DNA of 64,000 bases from contig NZ_CP099546.1 in assembly GCF_023973145.1 (NCBI RefSeq), forward strand, positions 2,294,001 to 2,358,000, read 5' to 3'. Under the pieces are notes generated by a model. The model did not search any database and was not told where the DNA came from. It worked only from the letters and a program-made list of their open reading frames with translations. Of this stretch, positions 18,102 through 27,102 are shown piece by piece; position 1 is the stretch's first letter; every line of letters starts with the position of its first letter. The translations under genes were made by a program, and so were the position numbers. The DNA is from Natronosalvus vescus (GTDB lineage Archaea; Halobacteriota; Halobacteria; Halobacteriales; Natrialbaceae).

Positions 18102-18854
18102 ATGACCAGCGAGCCGTCGTTCGTCGACCGCGTCGACGATCCACGGATTTCCCCGCAGTTCTGCCGGCACCTCCCCGGTGAGACCGACGTAGTCCTCCTC
18201 GGCGTCGTTCACGACCACCCGGCGAGCATCGCTCGCGTCGAACTCGTCCTCAAGCACCTCGAGCCGGACGCCCTCGCGTTGGAACTCCCTGCAGCAGCGC
18301 TCCCCCTGTACCGAACGTACGCCCGCGACATCGAGGGCGACGGGCCGCCACGATTCGGCGGCGAGATGGCTGCCGCCATTTCCGCCGCCCCCGAATCCGA
18401 CCTCGTCGGGATCGACGCACCCAACTGGTCGTTCGTTCGCCGACTGGCCACCCGTCTGCTCGCCGACCGCGTTCCAGCGTCGACCGCCAGGCGCGTCCTC
18501 TCGAGCCTCGGCGGGGCGACGCGAACCGCCCTCACCTGCCGGGTCGCCGCAACGGTGTCGAACGCGACGTCGATGACCGTCGCCTGCGACGACCCGATCG
18601 AGTACACCTGTTCACACGCCGATTCGCCCGCTACACAGGCCGCTCACGAACGACGCCACGTTTCGGGGGTGAGTGCCCTCCTTCGACACGCTGGCACCGA
18701 CGAACCGACGGCGACAGCCTACCGCGACGAAACGCGCGAGGCCTGCATGGTCGATCACCTCGAGTCGCTGCGCGAGGATGCGACGGGGTCGGTGGTGGCA
18801 GTTGTCGGCATCGACCACCTCAAACCGCTCGAGGCGGCGCTTTCGGGCGAGTAA
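18102..18854 (+). CDS. TraB/PrgY-like (GumN/TraB superfamily) protein
   Basis: A 250-residue protein resembling the TraB/PrgY/GumN (Tiki-related) superfamily, thought to be metal-dependent proteases. It opens with VLLGVVHDHP (residues about 29-38), matching the family GxxH motif. The internal ALELPAAALPLY matches the second motif (VELD..R), and the C-terminal VVAVVGIDHL matches the G..H motif. Unlike canonical archaeal TraB there is no membrane domain; the protein looks soluble. Function in haloarchaea is unknown. It is convergent with the small zinc-ribbon membrane protein gene. Confidence 0.75.
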   Translation: MTSEPSFVDRVDDPRISPQFCRHLPGETDVVLLGVVHDHPASIARVELVLKHLEPDALALELPAAALPLYRTYARDIEGDGPPRFGGEMAAAISAAPESDLVGIDAPNWSFVRRLATRLLADRVPASTARRVLSSLGGATRTALTCRVAATVSNATSMTVACDDPIEYTCSHADSPATQAAHERRHVSGVSALLRHAGTDEPTATAYRDETREACMVDHLESLREDATGSVVAVVGIDHLKPLEAALSGE

Positions 18855-18885
18855 CGTCTTTGAAGATCGGTTTCGGAGCGGAGGG

Positions 18886-19200
18886 TTATTGTCGGAGCGG
18901 AGAAACACACACTCGACAGTACGTGTACACCTGATCGTGCTCGTTCGGCGCACCACAGTGTGGGCACGTCGTCGATTCACCCGAAATATCGAGGTCGTCG
19001 ACGTCGACCGATTCGCCGCCGTCGCCCCGGTGGGTGCGGTAGGTATCGGCCCGCGGCGCTGACTGGAACCCGGTGTGTTCGCCGTCGGTAACCGATGGGA
19101 GCGTCGTCTCGCCGTTCTGGCGGACGTACGCGTAATAGAGGACCAGATGGAGTACGGCGAACAGCACGATGTACCCGATGAGCCAGCCCCAGAGGGACAT
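18886..19200 (-). CDS. membrane-anchored zinc-ribbon protein
   Basis: A 104-residue protein with one N-terminal transmembrane helix (MSLWGWLIGYIVLFAVLHLV), a hydrophilic middle of about 45 residues and a C-terminal zinc ribbon made of CPHCGAPNE and YCRVC. The ATG at 19200 gives the helix right at the N-terminus; the longer frame to 19248 adds nothing family-like. The zinc ribbon would sit in the cytoplasm. The role is unknown. Confidence 0.7.
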   Translation of the reverse strand: MSLWGWLIGYIVLFAVLHLVLYYAYVRQNGETTLPSVTDGEHTGFQSAPRADTYRTHRGDGGESVDVDDLDISGESTTCPHCGAPNEHDQVYTYCRVCVSPLRQ

Positions 19201-19294
19201 GGTGTGTGGTATGCTCTCAATACACTTGGCTGTTGCCCGAACGATCAACGGCGTTGATACTCGTTGCCGGAAGAACGATTCGGTATGTTACTCC

Positions 19295-20212
19295 TTACCG
19301 GGTCTCTCTGGTCGCTCCAGGCGGCCGTCGTTCCCGCTGGAACTCGTCGAACACCTCGAACTCGTCGCTCAGTTCGTACTCGAGCTCGCGTTCGTCCTGG
19401 CGGTTCTCGCCGGCGTCCTCGAGCGGGACGGCGACGTCTTCCCAGCCGGGTTTGATCTTGATACTCTTGGCGGGCATCCCGACGGCGATGTGGTGGGCGG
19501 GAACGTCGTTCTGGACGATGGCGCGCGCGCCGACGATGGCGTTCTCGCCGACTTCCACTCCGGCCCGAACCATCGAGTCGTAGGTGAGGCGAACGTCGTC
19601 TTCGATGATCGTGTGGTAGTTTCGCACCTCGGTCTGGTCGACGACATCGTGATCGTGGCTGTAGATGTGTGCCCCGTCGGAGATCGAGACGCGGTTGCCG
19701 ATGGTTAGCTTCCCGCGATCGTCCAGGTGGACATCGTCGTGGATGACGGTGTTGTCCCCGACGGTGATGTTGTGGCCGTAAGTGAACGAAATGCCCTTGA
19801 AGAAGCGGCAGTTCTCCCCACAGTCCTCGAAGAGGTGGGATGCGAGCATCCGCCTGAATCGGAGCGCGAACTCGACGTTGTCGGCGATCGGCAGGCTGTC
19901 GAACTGTCGCCAGAGCCACTGGAGGTGTTTCGAGCGTTTGAACCGCTCTTCGTCCTTCTCGGCGTAGTACTCGCTCTCGAGCGTCGTATTACAGGGGTCG
20001 TAGCTCTGAAGACGGACGCGTTCGGCCGGCGAGACGTCCGCCCCTGCCTGCCAGCGCTCGTAGGCCTCCCGATCCCCCGAGAGGTCGATGAGCACGTCCT
20101 CGACGACGGCACAGGTGTCCTCATCGCTCGAGAGCCGCTGGTCGACTGTCGTCACGAATTCCCGCATCCCCGCCTCAGCCTCCGCCGGCAACGAGACGTG
20201 CCGCTTGGTCAT
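19295..20212 (-). CDS. left-handed beta-helix (hexapeptide repeat) acyltransferase
   Basis: About 305 residues. The C-terminal half is a hexapeptide-repeat acyltransferase of the maltose/galactoside O-acetyltransferase type: repeated (I/V)GxxxxI turns such as ITVGDNTVIHDDVHLDD and LTIGNRVSISDGAHIYS, and the histidine-containing HDHDVVDQ loop. The N-terminal half is helical and acidic and would be a separate domain. It probably transfers acetyl from acetyl-CoA to a sugar or polyol; the acceptor is unknown. In-frame ATGs at 20239 and 20281 are possible starts; MTKRH at 20212 is preferred. Confidence 0.85.
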   Translation of the reverse strand: MTKRHVSLPAEAEAGMREFVTTVDQRLSSDEDTCAVVEDVLIDLSGDREAYERWQAGADVSPAERVRLQSYDPCNTTLESEYYAEKDEERFKRSKHLQWLWRQFDSLPIADNVEFALRFRRMLASHLFEDCGENCRFFKGISFTYGHNITVGDNTVIHDDVHLDDRGKLTIGNRVSISDGAHIYSHDHDVVDQTEVRNYHTIIEDDVRLTYDSMVRAGVEVGENAIVGARAIVQNDVPAHHIAVGMPAKSIKIKPGWEDVAVPLEDAGENRQDERELEYELSDEFEVFDEFQRERRPPGATRETR

Positions 20213-20429
20213 GACCGGCCGTACTATATCGAAGGTCATAGACGTTCGGTTGTGTGACCGTTTTGCCCATCCCGGTAACAATCATGTCAGTACCCGCACT
20301 TGGCTACCCGGTGAATAAAAAGTAACTCACGGTGACGCAGTCGTTCATTGTTCGAGTAAAAACACACTCGTGGGAGGGGTCGACCGTCAGCGGTGGAACG
20401 CACGGTTCGGTCGGTAGTGAACCGCCGCG

Positions 20430-21086
20430 TTAGCGCCGTACACTCGCGGCGAGCTGGCCCGAGGGCAGCTGAAAGTTGGTATCGATTCCCGCCCGCTCCA
20501 GGTCGTCACCTGCGTACTGGAGTCCGTCTTCCTGTTCACGAACCAGTCCAGCCTCCCGGAGTACCGGCAGGTGCTGGTGGTGGAGGGTGATCGCGACGGT
20601 TCGCTCGTCCGCGTCCGGCTTGTGGGCTGCGACACGCGTGGCGAGGGTTTCCGGGGAGAGCGCCTCCGTAGCCTCTCTGAGGACGGTCAGCACCGTTCGA
20701 CGCCGCCCGTTCGAGAGCGCTTCGAAGACCGCGTCCCAATCCAGTTCAGCGGACTCGAGCGTTCGCTCGAGAAACGACGGATCGAGCGCGACTTGGTCGG
20801 GAATCGACACCGTGCCTGCAGACCGATCCCAGTTGAGCAGCCCTGCCTCCTCGAGCATGGGCAACTCACGGTGGACGAGGTGTATCTGGGACGAGCGGTG
20901 GTCGGTATCGGTCACGTGTTCGTCGTCAACGAGGTGACGCGCCAGTGCGTCGACGGTCAGCGAGGGGCGTCCGACACCCTCGTGCTCATTCACGAGGACG
21001 AATAGGCGACGCCGTCGTCCGCTGGCGAAGGCCTCGAACGCTTTCTCTGTCGACCGAGTTTGAACCGTCGCGTCCAGCTTACTCAT
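20430..21086 (-). CDS. tandem winged-helix regulator (DUF7344-like repeats)
   Basis: A 218-residue protein made of two similar winged-helix units. Unit 1 (about residues 14-100) has FEAFASGRRRRLFVLV and LPMLEEAGLLNWD; unit 2 (about 115-190) has FEALSNGRRRTVLTVL and LPVLREAGLVREQED. This duplicated arrangement is a haloarchaeal transcription-regulator type (I recall it as DUF7344, unverified). It lacks a sensor domain, so it may act by homodimerisation or partners. Its targets are unknown; it is divergent from the aldo/keto reductase gene with about 245 bases between them. Confidence 0.75.
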   Translation of the reverse strand: MSKLDATVQTRSTEKAFEAFASGRRRRLFVLVNEHEGVGRPSLTVDALARHLVDDEHVTDTDHRSSQIHLVHRELPMLEEAGLLNWDRSAGTVSIPDQVALDPSFLERTLESAELDWDAVFEALSNGRRRTVLTVLREATEALSPETLATRVAAHKPDADERTVAITLHHQHLPVLREAGLVREQEDGLQYAGDDLERAGIDTNFQLPSGQLAASVRR

Positions 21087-21331
21087 ATCCCATCAGTTCC
21101 ACTAACGAGGGTTAAGCATCGTTCCAAAACAAATTGGTGCCGTGGTGGTGCGAACGAATGTATGTTCTACACGACTGTTCACGTCCACAGTACGTCCATC
21201 TGAATCACCCACTCTCGAGCCCTGTCCCGCTCGCTGTGGCAAGCCACCAGTCTGACCCCACCGTGCGGGGGCTCCCACGATCGGGGAACGTTCCGCACGC
21301 CCTAAGTTCCCTCACTTCCAAACCCGGGTAT

Positions 21332-22399
21332 ATGCAGTACCAGACGCTCGGAACGTCCGACGTGAAAGTGAGTGAAGTCGGCTTCGGTGCCTGGGTCGTC
21401 GGCACCGACTGGTGGGGCGACCGCTCCGAGGACGACGCCATCGAGATGGTCGAGCACGCCATCTCACAGGGGATCACCTACTTCGACACCGGCGACGTCT
21501 ACGGCCACGGCCGCAGCGAGGAACTGCTCGGCCAGGCACTCGCGGACGTCCGCGACGAGGTCACCATCGCGACCAAGATCGGCTACGACTTCTACAACAA
21601 CCCGCAGGCGGGCCACGGTGAGTTGCCCAAGGAGATGGATACCGACTACCTCCGGGACGCGTTCGAAAAGAGCCTCGAGCGACTCGACGTCGAGTACGTG
21701 GACGTCCTCCAGCTCCACAACGCCAACGTCGACGAGATCGATAGCGACGTCCTCGAGTTGCTCGACGAACTCGAGGAGGAAGGGCTGATTCACGCTCGTG
21801 GGCTCGCACTCGGCCCCTCGATCGGCTGGCTGGCCGAGGGCGACCTCGCCATCGAGGAGGAGTTCGACTCCCTGCAACTGGTCTGGAACGTCCTCGAGCA
21901 GGACGTCGGCAACCACTTCCTCGACACCATCGAGCGCACGGGTTCCTCGACCAGCCTCATCCCCCGTGTCCCTCACTCCTCGGGCATTCTGAACGAACAG
22001 GTCACACCCGAGACGGAACTCGACGCGGGCGACCACCGTGGCTTCCGCCCCGACGCCTGGTACGAGACGGGCTGGGAGAAACTCGAGACGCTTCGATTCC
22101 TCGAGCGCGCTGCTCACGCCGATGGCGAACGAACCATGGCCCAGGCCTCGATCGCCTGGCTGCTCAGCCACGACGCGGTGGCGAGCGTCACCCCAACCTT
22201 CCGCACCGCCGCCGACATCGACGAGTGGGCGGCCGCAAGCGACGTGCCAAAGCTGAGCGACGAGGAGATGGCTCGCGTGGCCGAGTTATACGAGACGAAC
22301 TTCGACATCGACCGCAACGACGGCATGGACGCCCTGCGCTCGTCCGTCGATGGCGACGACCTGCGGGAGGCGGGTCTCGGCGCGATGGCCGCCGACTGA
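21332..22399 (+). CDS. aldo/keto reductase
   Basis: A 355-residue NAD(P)H-dependent oxidoreductase with a TIM-barrel fold. The catalytic tetrad is visible: Asp and Tyr in FDTGDVYGHGRSEELLG, Lys in IATKIGYDF and His in DVLQLHNA. The C-terminal cofactor block (AWLLSHDAVASVTPTFRTAADIDE) is also present. The frame is open upstream to 21134, but similarity starts at the ATG at 21332 (MQYQTLG), the usual AKR N-terminus. Substrate unknown. It is divergent from the DUF7344-like regulator. Confidence 0.92.
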   Translation: MQYQTLGTSDVKVSEVGFGAWVVGTDWWGDRSEDDAIEMVEHAISQGITYFDTGDVYGHGRSEELLGQALADVRDEVTIATKIGYDFYNNPQAGHGELPKEMDTDYLRDAFEKSLERLDVEYVDVLQLHNANVDEIDSDVLELLDELEEEGLIHARGLALGPSIGWLAEGDLAIEEEFDSLQLVWNVLEQDVGNHFLDTIERTGSSTSLIPRVPHSSGILNEQVTPETELDAGDHRGFRPDAWYETGWEKLETLRFLERAAHADGERTMAQASIAWLLSHDAVASVTPTFRTAADIDEWAAASDVPKLSDEEMARVAELYETNFDIDRNDGMDALRSSVDGDDLREAGLGAMAAD

Positions 22400-22548
22400 T
22401 TCGGTCTGTTGGAGTTTTCCCGGTACTTGTCGACCGACACGGGTAACCACCGGGACACCGTACACCAGTCCGTATCAAAACTGCAGTTTGATTTTTGATC
22501 CTGTGAGCGGCCTCGAGTCGAGACTATTCGTCGCGATCCACGAACCGC

Positions 22549-22589
22549 CAGGTCATTGTCGTGATAATTTTTGTCGCGACAATGACCTG
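22549..22589. repeat. strong inverted repeat between convergent genes
   Basis: The arms 22549-22561 and 22577-22589 are perfect 13-base inverted complements (caggtcattgtcg / cgacaatgacctg). The pairing extends inward by four more pairs, two of them wobble, leaving a 7-base A/T-rich loop (aattttt). It lies in the 299-base gap between the ends of the aldo/keto reductase (+) and FAU-1 (-) genes, where a bidirectional RNA hairpin could act as a terminator or stability element. It could also be a remnant of a small mobile element. Confidence 0.75.
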
Positions 22590-22698
22590 CTCAAGCGATA
22601 GGCTCCCTCGAGCGATAGGTTCGACTCCCAACCTCCAACCCGTTGAACGCCGCCAACTCTTGACCCGCCGCGAAATCTCGGCCCGGGGACAGGGTGAC

Positions 22699-24174
22699 CT
22701 ACTTCGATAACGCTCGCTCGACTGCGTTCGCGACCGATCGAGCCTTCTCCGCCAGTGCGTCCGAAACCAGCCCATCCGACACTGCCGCCTCGAGTTCGTC
22801 CAGATCGACGATTTCCACCTCGCCGTCGGATCGCCGGATCACGTCGACGTACAGATCGACGTAACGGGCACAGTCTGGGAACAGTTCGACGGGCGTACAG
22901 ACGTTGACGTATGTGCCCTTCACCGTGCCGTCGGCGGCCCTGTACGTCGTCGGGTACCACCACCGACCCTCCCGGAGTTTCGTGACGGCGACGTCGCCCG
23001 ACTCCTTGGGCGTGCCGAGTGCGTCGTACGTGCCACCGCCGCGCATCGACCGCTCGAGGGTGATCGTCCCCTCGGCATCCCAGTCGGTCACGTCGCCGGT
23101 GCCGAGCGTGATGAGCCGACCGTCGGGCTTGCCGTGACCCAGCGAGAGTCGGTCGCCCGATGTGGGGCCGAACTGCCTCGAGACCGCACCGAAGGGGAAG
23201 TCGTCGGTTCCGTCCGCCTCTGCACAGACGGCTTCGGCGAAGTCGACGGCCACGCTCGCCGACGCGCTGCCGGCTTTGATCCGGTGGTGGCCGGCCATCG
23301 TCGTCTCGACCGCCCGACGAGCGTCGTCCAGCGCCAACCGCGACCCCCGGCCGAACCAGAGCCAGGCCGTCGCCTGCGGCGTCGCGAGTGCGCCGAGGGA
23401 ATCCGCTCCCGGCTCGTCGGGTGCGTCCTCGAGCGCCGCCTCGAGCGCTCGAGCCCGGTCGACGACGGTTGCGACCGCTGCGCCCATCGCCTCGAGGTCG
23501 GCGTCCCCAGCGGTTCGGTGCCAGCGAAGGCCCCAGCCGTCGGGAACGTCGGTCGACAGCAGGCCGGTCATGCCGACGAGTTCCTCCGCTGGGGCGCCGC
23601 TAAAGTCGGCACCAACCCCGTTCCATCGTCGAGAGAGCGAACAGAGGCCGCCCTGGACGGCCACGCCCGGGAGCACGCGCGGATCGTCGTCTGTCCACGG
23701 CGGGGTCGGTTCGTCGACCTGGACGCGGTAGCGGTTGCCGGCGTCGACGTAGCCGTCCACGTCGTCGTACGGCAGGTAACCAGTGCGGCCGTCGCCGAGG
23801 TCGACCGTGGCTCCCCGTCCGCCGGCGGCATCGTCCACCTCGGCGTCGAAGACGCCACTTCGAGACACGTCGTCGGGCCAGCGGAAGGTGTCGACGCCGA
23901 GCGACTCGAGTCGGGAAGTGACGGCGTCGACGCCATTGGGGTCGCCGGACACCTCGAGTCCCTGCCGGTCTCGGGTGGTTTCGATGCGAACGTCGGCGGG
24001 AGCAATTTCGAACGCGGTATCGAAGCGGTCGCGAATCGGCTCGGAGGCCTGTACCACGTCGAACCCCGCTGTCTCGAGCAGTCTGGTGACGGCGGTCGTG
24101 TAAATGCCGCGGACGCGGACGCTGGTGCTGGCGGCGCTGTCGTCGCGTTCGTCGTCACGCCCCTCCCCGCTCAT
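22699..24174 (-). CDS. FAU-1-type ribonuclease / RNA-binding protein with DUF402 domain
   Basis: A 491-residue RNase E/G-related protein. The N-terminal part is an S1-like/AU-1 region (VRVRGIYTTAVTRLLETAGF; DLGDGRTGYLPYDDVDGY), and the C-terminal part is a DUF402 domain (WWYPTTYRAADGTVKGTYVN; CARYVDLYVDVIRR). The archaeal relative FAU-1 of Pyrococcus is an RNA-binding nuclease linked to 5S rRNA processing. The start is the ATG at 24174, which overlaps the stop of the upstream gene (ATGA). The longer frame to 24294 runs through that upstream gene and is rejected. Confidence 0.85.
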   Translation of the reverse strand: MSGEGRDDERDDSAASTSVRVRGIYTTAVTRLLETAGFDVVQASEPIRDRFDTAFEIAPADVRIETTRDRQGLEVSGDPNGVDAVTSRLESLGVDTFRWPDDVSRSGVFDAEVDDAAGGRGATVDLGDGRTGYLPYDDVDGYVDAGNRYRVQVDEPTPPWTDDDPRVLPGVAVQGGLCSLSRRWNGVGADFSGAPAEELVGMTGLLSTDVPDGWGLRWHRTAGDADLEAMGAAVATVVDRARALEAALEDAPDEPGADSLGALATPQATAWLWFGRGSRLALDDARRAVETTMAGHHRIKAGSASASVAVDFAEAVCAEADGTDDFPFGAVSRQFGPTSGDRLSLGHGKPDGRLITLGTGDVTDWDAEGTITLERSMRGGGTYDALGTPKESGDVAVTKLREGRWWYPTTYRAADGTVKGTYVNVCTPVELFPDCARYVDLYVDVIRRSDGEVEIVDLDELEAAVSDGLVSDALAEKARSVANAVERALSK

Positions 24175-24554
24175 CGCAACGTCTCCCGATCGGGGGCGAA
24201 CCGAACCCGGCCGTGAATCGGCCGACCGACCGTCAACTCGACGTACTCCTCCTCGGCGTCCAGAATCCGACCGTCTTCGACGGGGACGCCCCATGTGTCG
24301 AACCGGAGCCAGCCGCGCATCTCGTCTGCGTGAGTCGTGACGTCCAGGTACTCGACGGTGTGTTCCGGATAGTCGGCGCTCGAGTGCGCCAGATCCATGT
24401 CCGAGTAGACGGTGTCGTGACGCTCGAACACGGTCTCGAGGGCCTCGGCGTCTGCGCTGACGGCATCGACGACGAGTTCCGACGCTCGACGGAGGTCGTC
24501 GGTGTCGAGCCCGACTTCGCGCAGGGCGCGCTGGGTTCGTTGATCGAAGTGCAT
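24171..24554 (-). CDS. conserved haloarchaeal protein of unknown function
   Basis: A 127-residue acidic soluble protein with no motif I recognise. It overlaps the FAU-1 gene by four bases (ATGA), so the two are surely cotranscribed and translation is coupled. Codon use is typical of the genome. The tight coupling suggests a role with the RNase, but that is inference only. Confidence 0.75.
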   Translation of the reverse strand: MHFDQRTQRALREVGLDTDDLRRASELVVDAVSADAEALETVFERHDTVYSDMDLAHSSADYPEHTVEYLDVTTHADEMRGWLRFDTWGVPVEDGRILDAEEEYVELTVGRPIHGRVRFAPDRETLR

Positions 24555-24691
24555 GTCGGGCGGTTGGTCGTCCTGGCCTTAGTCGGTTGTGGGTTTGCTC
24601 GCAGACGGTTCGATGCCGGTGGCGCGAACGACCCTTCGGCGTCGTTCAGGATCGACAGGCTGGGCGCGACGTGGGACGTACGGTCGACCGA

Positions 24692-24922
24692 TCAATCGTC
24701 AGCCGGCGTACCAGTCAGCGAAGAAGAGGTGGTGGCGGCGGTCAGTTGGGGATCCGCTTCAGGCGAGCGCTCCGGTTCGGTTGTCGATTCGGCTTCGTCC
24801 GCTTCGGTAGCAGCCTCGCGCTCGAGGGTGGCCGCGATTGCTGGTGGTGGATTTCGGACGACGTGTGTGTCGTGGGGGGAGGGCGGTGAAGTGTAAAGTA
24901 CCCCGCGGGTCGGTCGGCTCAT
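24692..24922 (-). CDS. possible small acidic protein (76 aa)
   Basis: A weakly supported ORF. The predicted peptide is rich in Pro, Thr, Ala and Glu (AATLEREAATEADEAESTTE) and has codon use closer to real genes than the other frames here. An A/T-rich stretch at 24955-25015 could serve as promoter for it and for the divergent PrsW gene. No domain is recognised, and an in-frame ATG at 24949 is an alternative start. It could equally be non-coding. Confidence 0.3.
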   Translation of the reverse strand: MSRPTRGVLYTSPPSPHDTHVVRNPPPAIAATLEREAATEADEAESTTEPERSPEADPQLTAATTSSSLTGTPADD

Positions 24923-25042
24923 GCAGTCGTATGGAGACGCATCACCCATAAACACCCACCTTAAATGACTATTGACATTTAATACCATATAAGGTGTCTC
25001 CCCGCCGAACGTATTTGATAGGTGGCCGATGTATTCCCGCGC

Positions 25043-26053
25043 ATGGCCGGCAAGCGCGATCCGATCGAACGAGCGGCCGACGGCTCGGCTGACCTCTATG
25101 ACATCTCGACGTGGGAACCCCGTTCGCGCATCGATCGATTCGCCGCCTGGCTCTACGCGCTTATCAGCTACGGATTGCACGCGATCGTGCTCTCGGTTGC
25201 GGTGTTGATCACGATCTCCCTGCTCGCTTCGCCGGCCGTCCTCGTCCTCGACGAACCGATGGTGGGGGTGTTCTTTGGACTCTCGGTCGTGCCGGCGGCC
25301 CTGCTTGCCGCCTACATCTGGTACGCCGACATCACGACCAGCGAACCGCTCTCCCTGCTCGTCGGGACGTTCGTCCTCGCCGTTCTCTTTGCGACGTTCG
25401 CCGCCGTCATCAACACCGTCGGCGGGGCGTTCTTGCAACCGGTGCCGATCGTCGGGATGATCCTCTTCTTTTTCCTCGTCGTCGGCCCGGTCGAGGAAGC
25501 CGTCAAACTGCTGGCCGTCCGAATCTTCGCCTATCGCAGTGATACGTTCGACGCCGTCATCGACGGCGCTGTCTATGGGGCCATCGCTGGTCTCGGGTTC
25601 GCAGCCATCGAAAACGCGCTGTACATTTCCCAGACGATCGACACGGTAAGCCCGGAGACCAGCCTCTTCGCCACAGCGACCGGTATCACGACGACTCGCG
25701 CGCTAGCCGGCCCTGGCCACGTTATCTACTCGGCAATCGCGGGCTACTACCTCGGGCTGGCGAAGTTCAACCCACAGCACGCTGGCCCCCTGGTGGTCAA
25801 GGGACTGCTCATCGCGTCGGTGCTCCACGCGACCTACAACGTTACCGTTCAGGTTATCCCCCCGCTCATGAGCGCCACCTGGGCGATCGGTTCCAGAATG
25901 GCGGTGGTTCTCTTTGTCATCGCCTACGACGGTATCATCGCCGTCTACCTGTACCGAAAGCTCAGTCGGTATCGACGAACCTACCAGGCTGTCCGCGAAC
26001 CGTCCGAGGAGTATCCGTCCGAACGAACCGAGTTCGAGCCCGGACAGCGCTGA
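25043..26053 (+). CDS. PrsW-family intramembrane metalloprotease
   Basis: A 336-residue polytopic membrane protein. It has the PrsW/CAAX-protease hallmarks: EEAVK at 151-155 (the EExxK motif), FAAIENALY with Glu190, and histidines in GHVIYSAIAGYY and LHATYN on later helices. In Bacillus, PrsW cleaves an anti-sigma factor; the haloarchaeal substrate is unknown. The start is ATG 25043 (MAGKRDP); a GTG at 25022 is possible. The promoter-like A/T-rich region lies just upstream. Confidence 0.9.
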   Translation: MAGKRDPIERAADGSADLYDISTWEPRSRIDRFAAWLYALISYGLHAIVLSVAVLITISLLASPAVLVLDEPMVGVFFGLSVVPAALLAAYIWYADITTSEPLSLLVGTFVLAVLFATFAAVINTVGGAFLQPVPIVGMILFFFLVVGPVEEAVKLLAVRIFAYRSDTFDAVIDGAVYGAIAGLGFAAIENALYISQTIDTVSPETSLFATATGITTTRALAGPGHVIYSAIAGYYLGLAKFNPQHAGPLVVKGLLIASVLHATYNVTVQVIPPLMSATWAIGSRMAVVLFVIAYDGIIAVYLYRKLSRYRRTYQAVREPSEEYPSERTEFEPGQR

Positions 26054-26085
26054 TTCTTTTCACGGTGCCTCGAGCACGTCGGCCG

Positions 26086-26715
26086 TTACCGCGCCGCCTC
26101 GAGTCCGTCTCCCGTCTCGAGATGGCCCTCGAGCAGTCGTTCGACGTACTTCGCGAGGACGTCGACTTCGAGGTGAACCGGGTCGCCGACCGATTTCTCC
26201 GAGAGCGTGGTCAACTCGTAGGTTGTTGGAATGATGGCGACGGTCACGCGCCCGCTCTCGGTCAACTCTGCGACGGTGAGACTGATCCCGTCGAGGGTAA
26301 TCGAGCCCTTTTCGACGACGTATCGATCATACCGCTCTGGCAGGTCGAACTCGAAAAACCAGTCGTCACCGACCGATTCGATTTCGGTCACGGTCGCCAC
26401 GGCGTCGACGTGTCCCTGGACGACGTGGCCGTCGAAGCGTCCGTCCGCCGGCATTGCGCGCTCGAGGTTGACGGTGTCGTCCTCCTCGAGCGTGTCGAGG
26501 TAGGTTCGCTCGACGGTCTCGCTCGCGAGGAACACCTCGAACCACGCCCCGGGTTCGAATCGCTCGACGGTCAGACAGGCCCCGCTGACGCTGATCGACT
26601 GGCCGTGGGCCAGGTCGCTCGCCACCGAGTCGGCCCCGATTCGGAGTCTGAGCCCCTCGGCTGTCGCTTCCCGTCCGACGAGGTCGCCCGTCTCTTCGAC
26701 GATACCGGTAAACAT
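26086..26715 (-). CDS. ribE: riboflavin synthase alpha subunit
   Basis: Makes riboflavin from two molecules of 6,7-dimethyl-8-ribityllumazine. The 209-residue protein starts with the invariant MFTGIVEETG and contains two lumazine-binding repeats: residues about 1-90 (ISVSGACLTVE) and about 95-190 (QGHVDAVATV; ITLDGISLTVAEL). The C-terminal tail resembles the family trimerisation helix (PVHLEVDVLAKYVERLLEG). This is the bacterial-type enzyme, which haloarchaea use. The ATG at 26715 is family-consistent; the frame to 26766 is not. The other riboflavin genes are not in the window. Confidence 0.95.
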   Translation of the reverse strand: MFTGIVEETGDLVGREATAEGLRLRIGADSVASDLAHGQSISVSGACLTVERFEPGAWFEVFLASETVERTYLDTLEEDDTVNLERAMPADGRFDGHVVQGHVDAVATVTEIESVGDDWFFEFDLPERYDRYVVEKGSITLDGISLTVAELTESGRVTVAIIPTTYELTTLSEKSVGDPVHLEVDVLAKYVERLLEGHLETGDGLEAAR

Positions 26716-26826
26716 ACGCTGGTGTCGCCGTGGGGAGAATAAAGCGGTTCCGATACAGTGATACATATCGTATCTGTGATGGCGCGCTCCGGCGCGTTTT
26801 TCACCCCACCGGCCGAATCCAGGGCA

Positions 26827-27072
26827 ATGGCAGGGCTCTTCGATACGATCAAACTGGTCGGTGTCCTCATCTTTGCGATCCCAGCCGCGCTGGCGGGTCT
26901 CGAGATGGTCGCTACCGGTTCGCGGCCGTACATCGGCAGTGCGCTCATCGTCTGCGCCGTGGTGCTCGTGCTCGTCCAGCGACGGCTCACGACCCCCGGC
27001 GACGTGCCTGGACTCCTCGCAAAGAAAGTGACCGGTTCGGCCGCTCGGACGCCCGAACGCGAGGAGGAGTGA
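26827..27072 (+). CDS. small membrane protein (81 aa, two helices)
   Basis: An 81-residue protein with two hydrophobic helices (residues about 7-25 and 35-55) and a charged C-terminal tail. I recognise it only as a conserved haloarchaeal type. The ATG at 26827 (MAGLFDTIK) starts the well-formed part; the frame to 26758 adds an unlikely leader. It stands between divergent ribE and convergent dnaG. Confidence 0.6.
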   Translation: MAGLFDTIKLVGVLIFAIPAALAGLEMVATGSRPYIGSALIVCAVVLVLVQRRLTTPGDVPGLLAKKVTGSAARTPEREEE

Positions 27073-27102
27073 CGGGAACCGGAACCCAATTCGTGGTGCC
27101 GG

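Noticed and set aside
22600-22640. tRNA-like ggttcgactccc near 22616
   Set aside because: Only a T-arm-like string; no acceptor or anticodon stems around it.
24692-25438. 248-codon minus-strand ORF covering the start of the PrsW gene
   Set aside because: The part over PrsW is an antisense shadow. Only the last 76 codons might be a gene, listed at low confidence.
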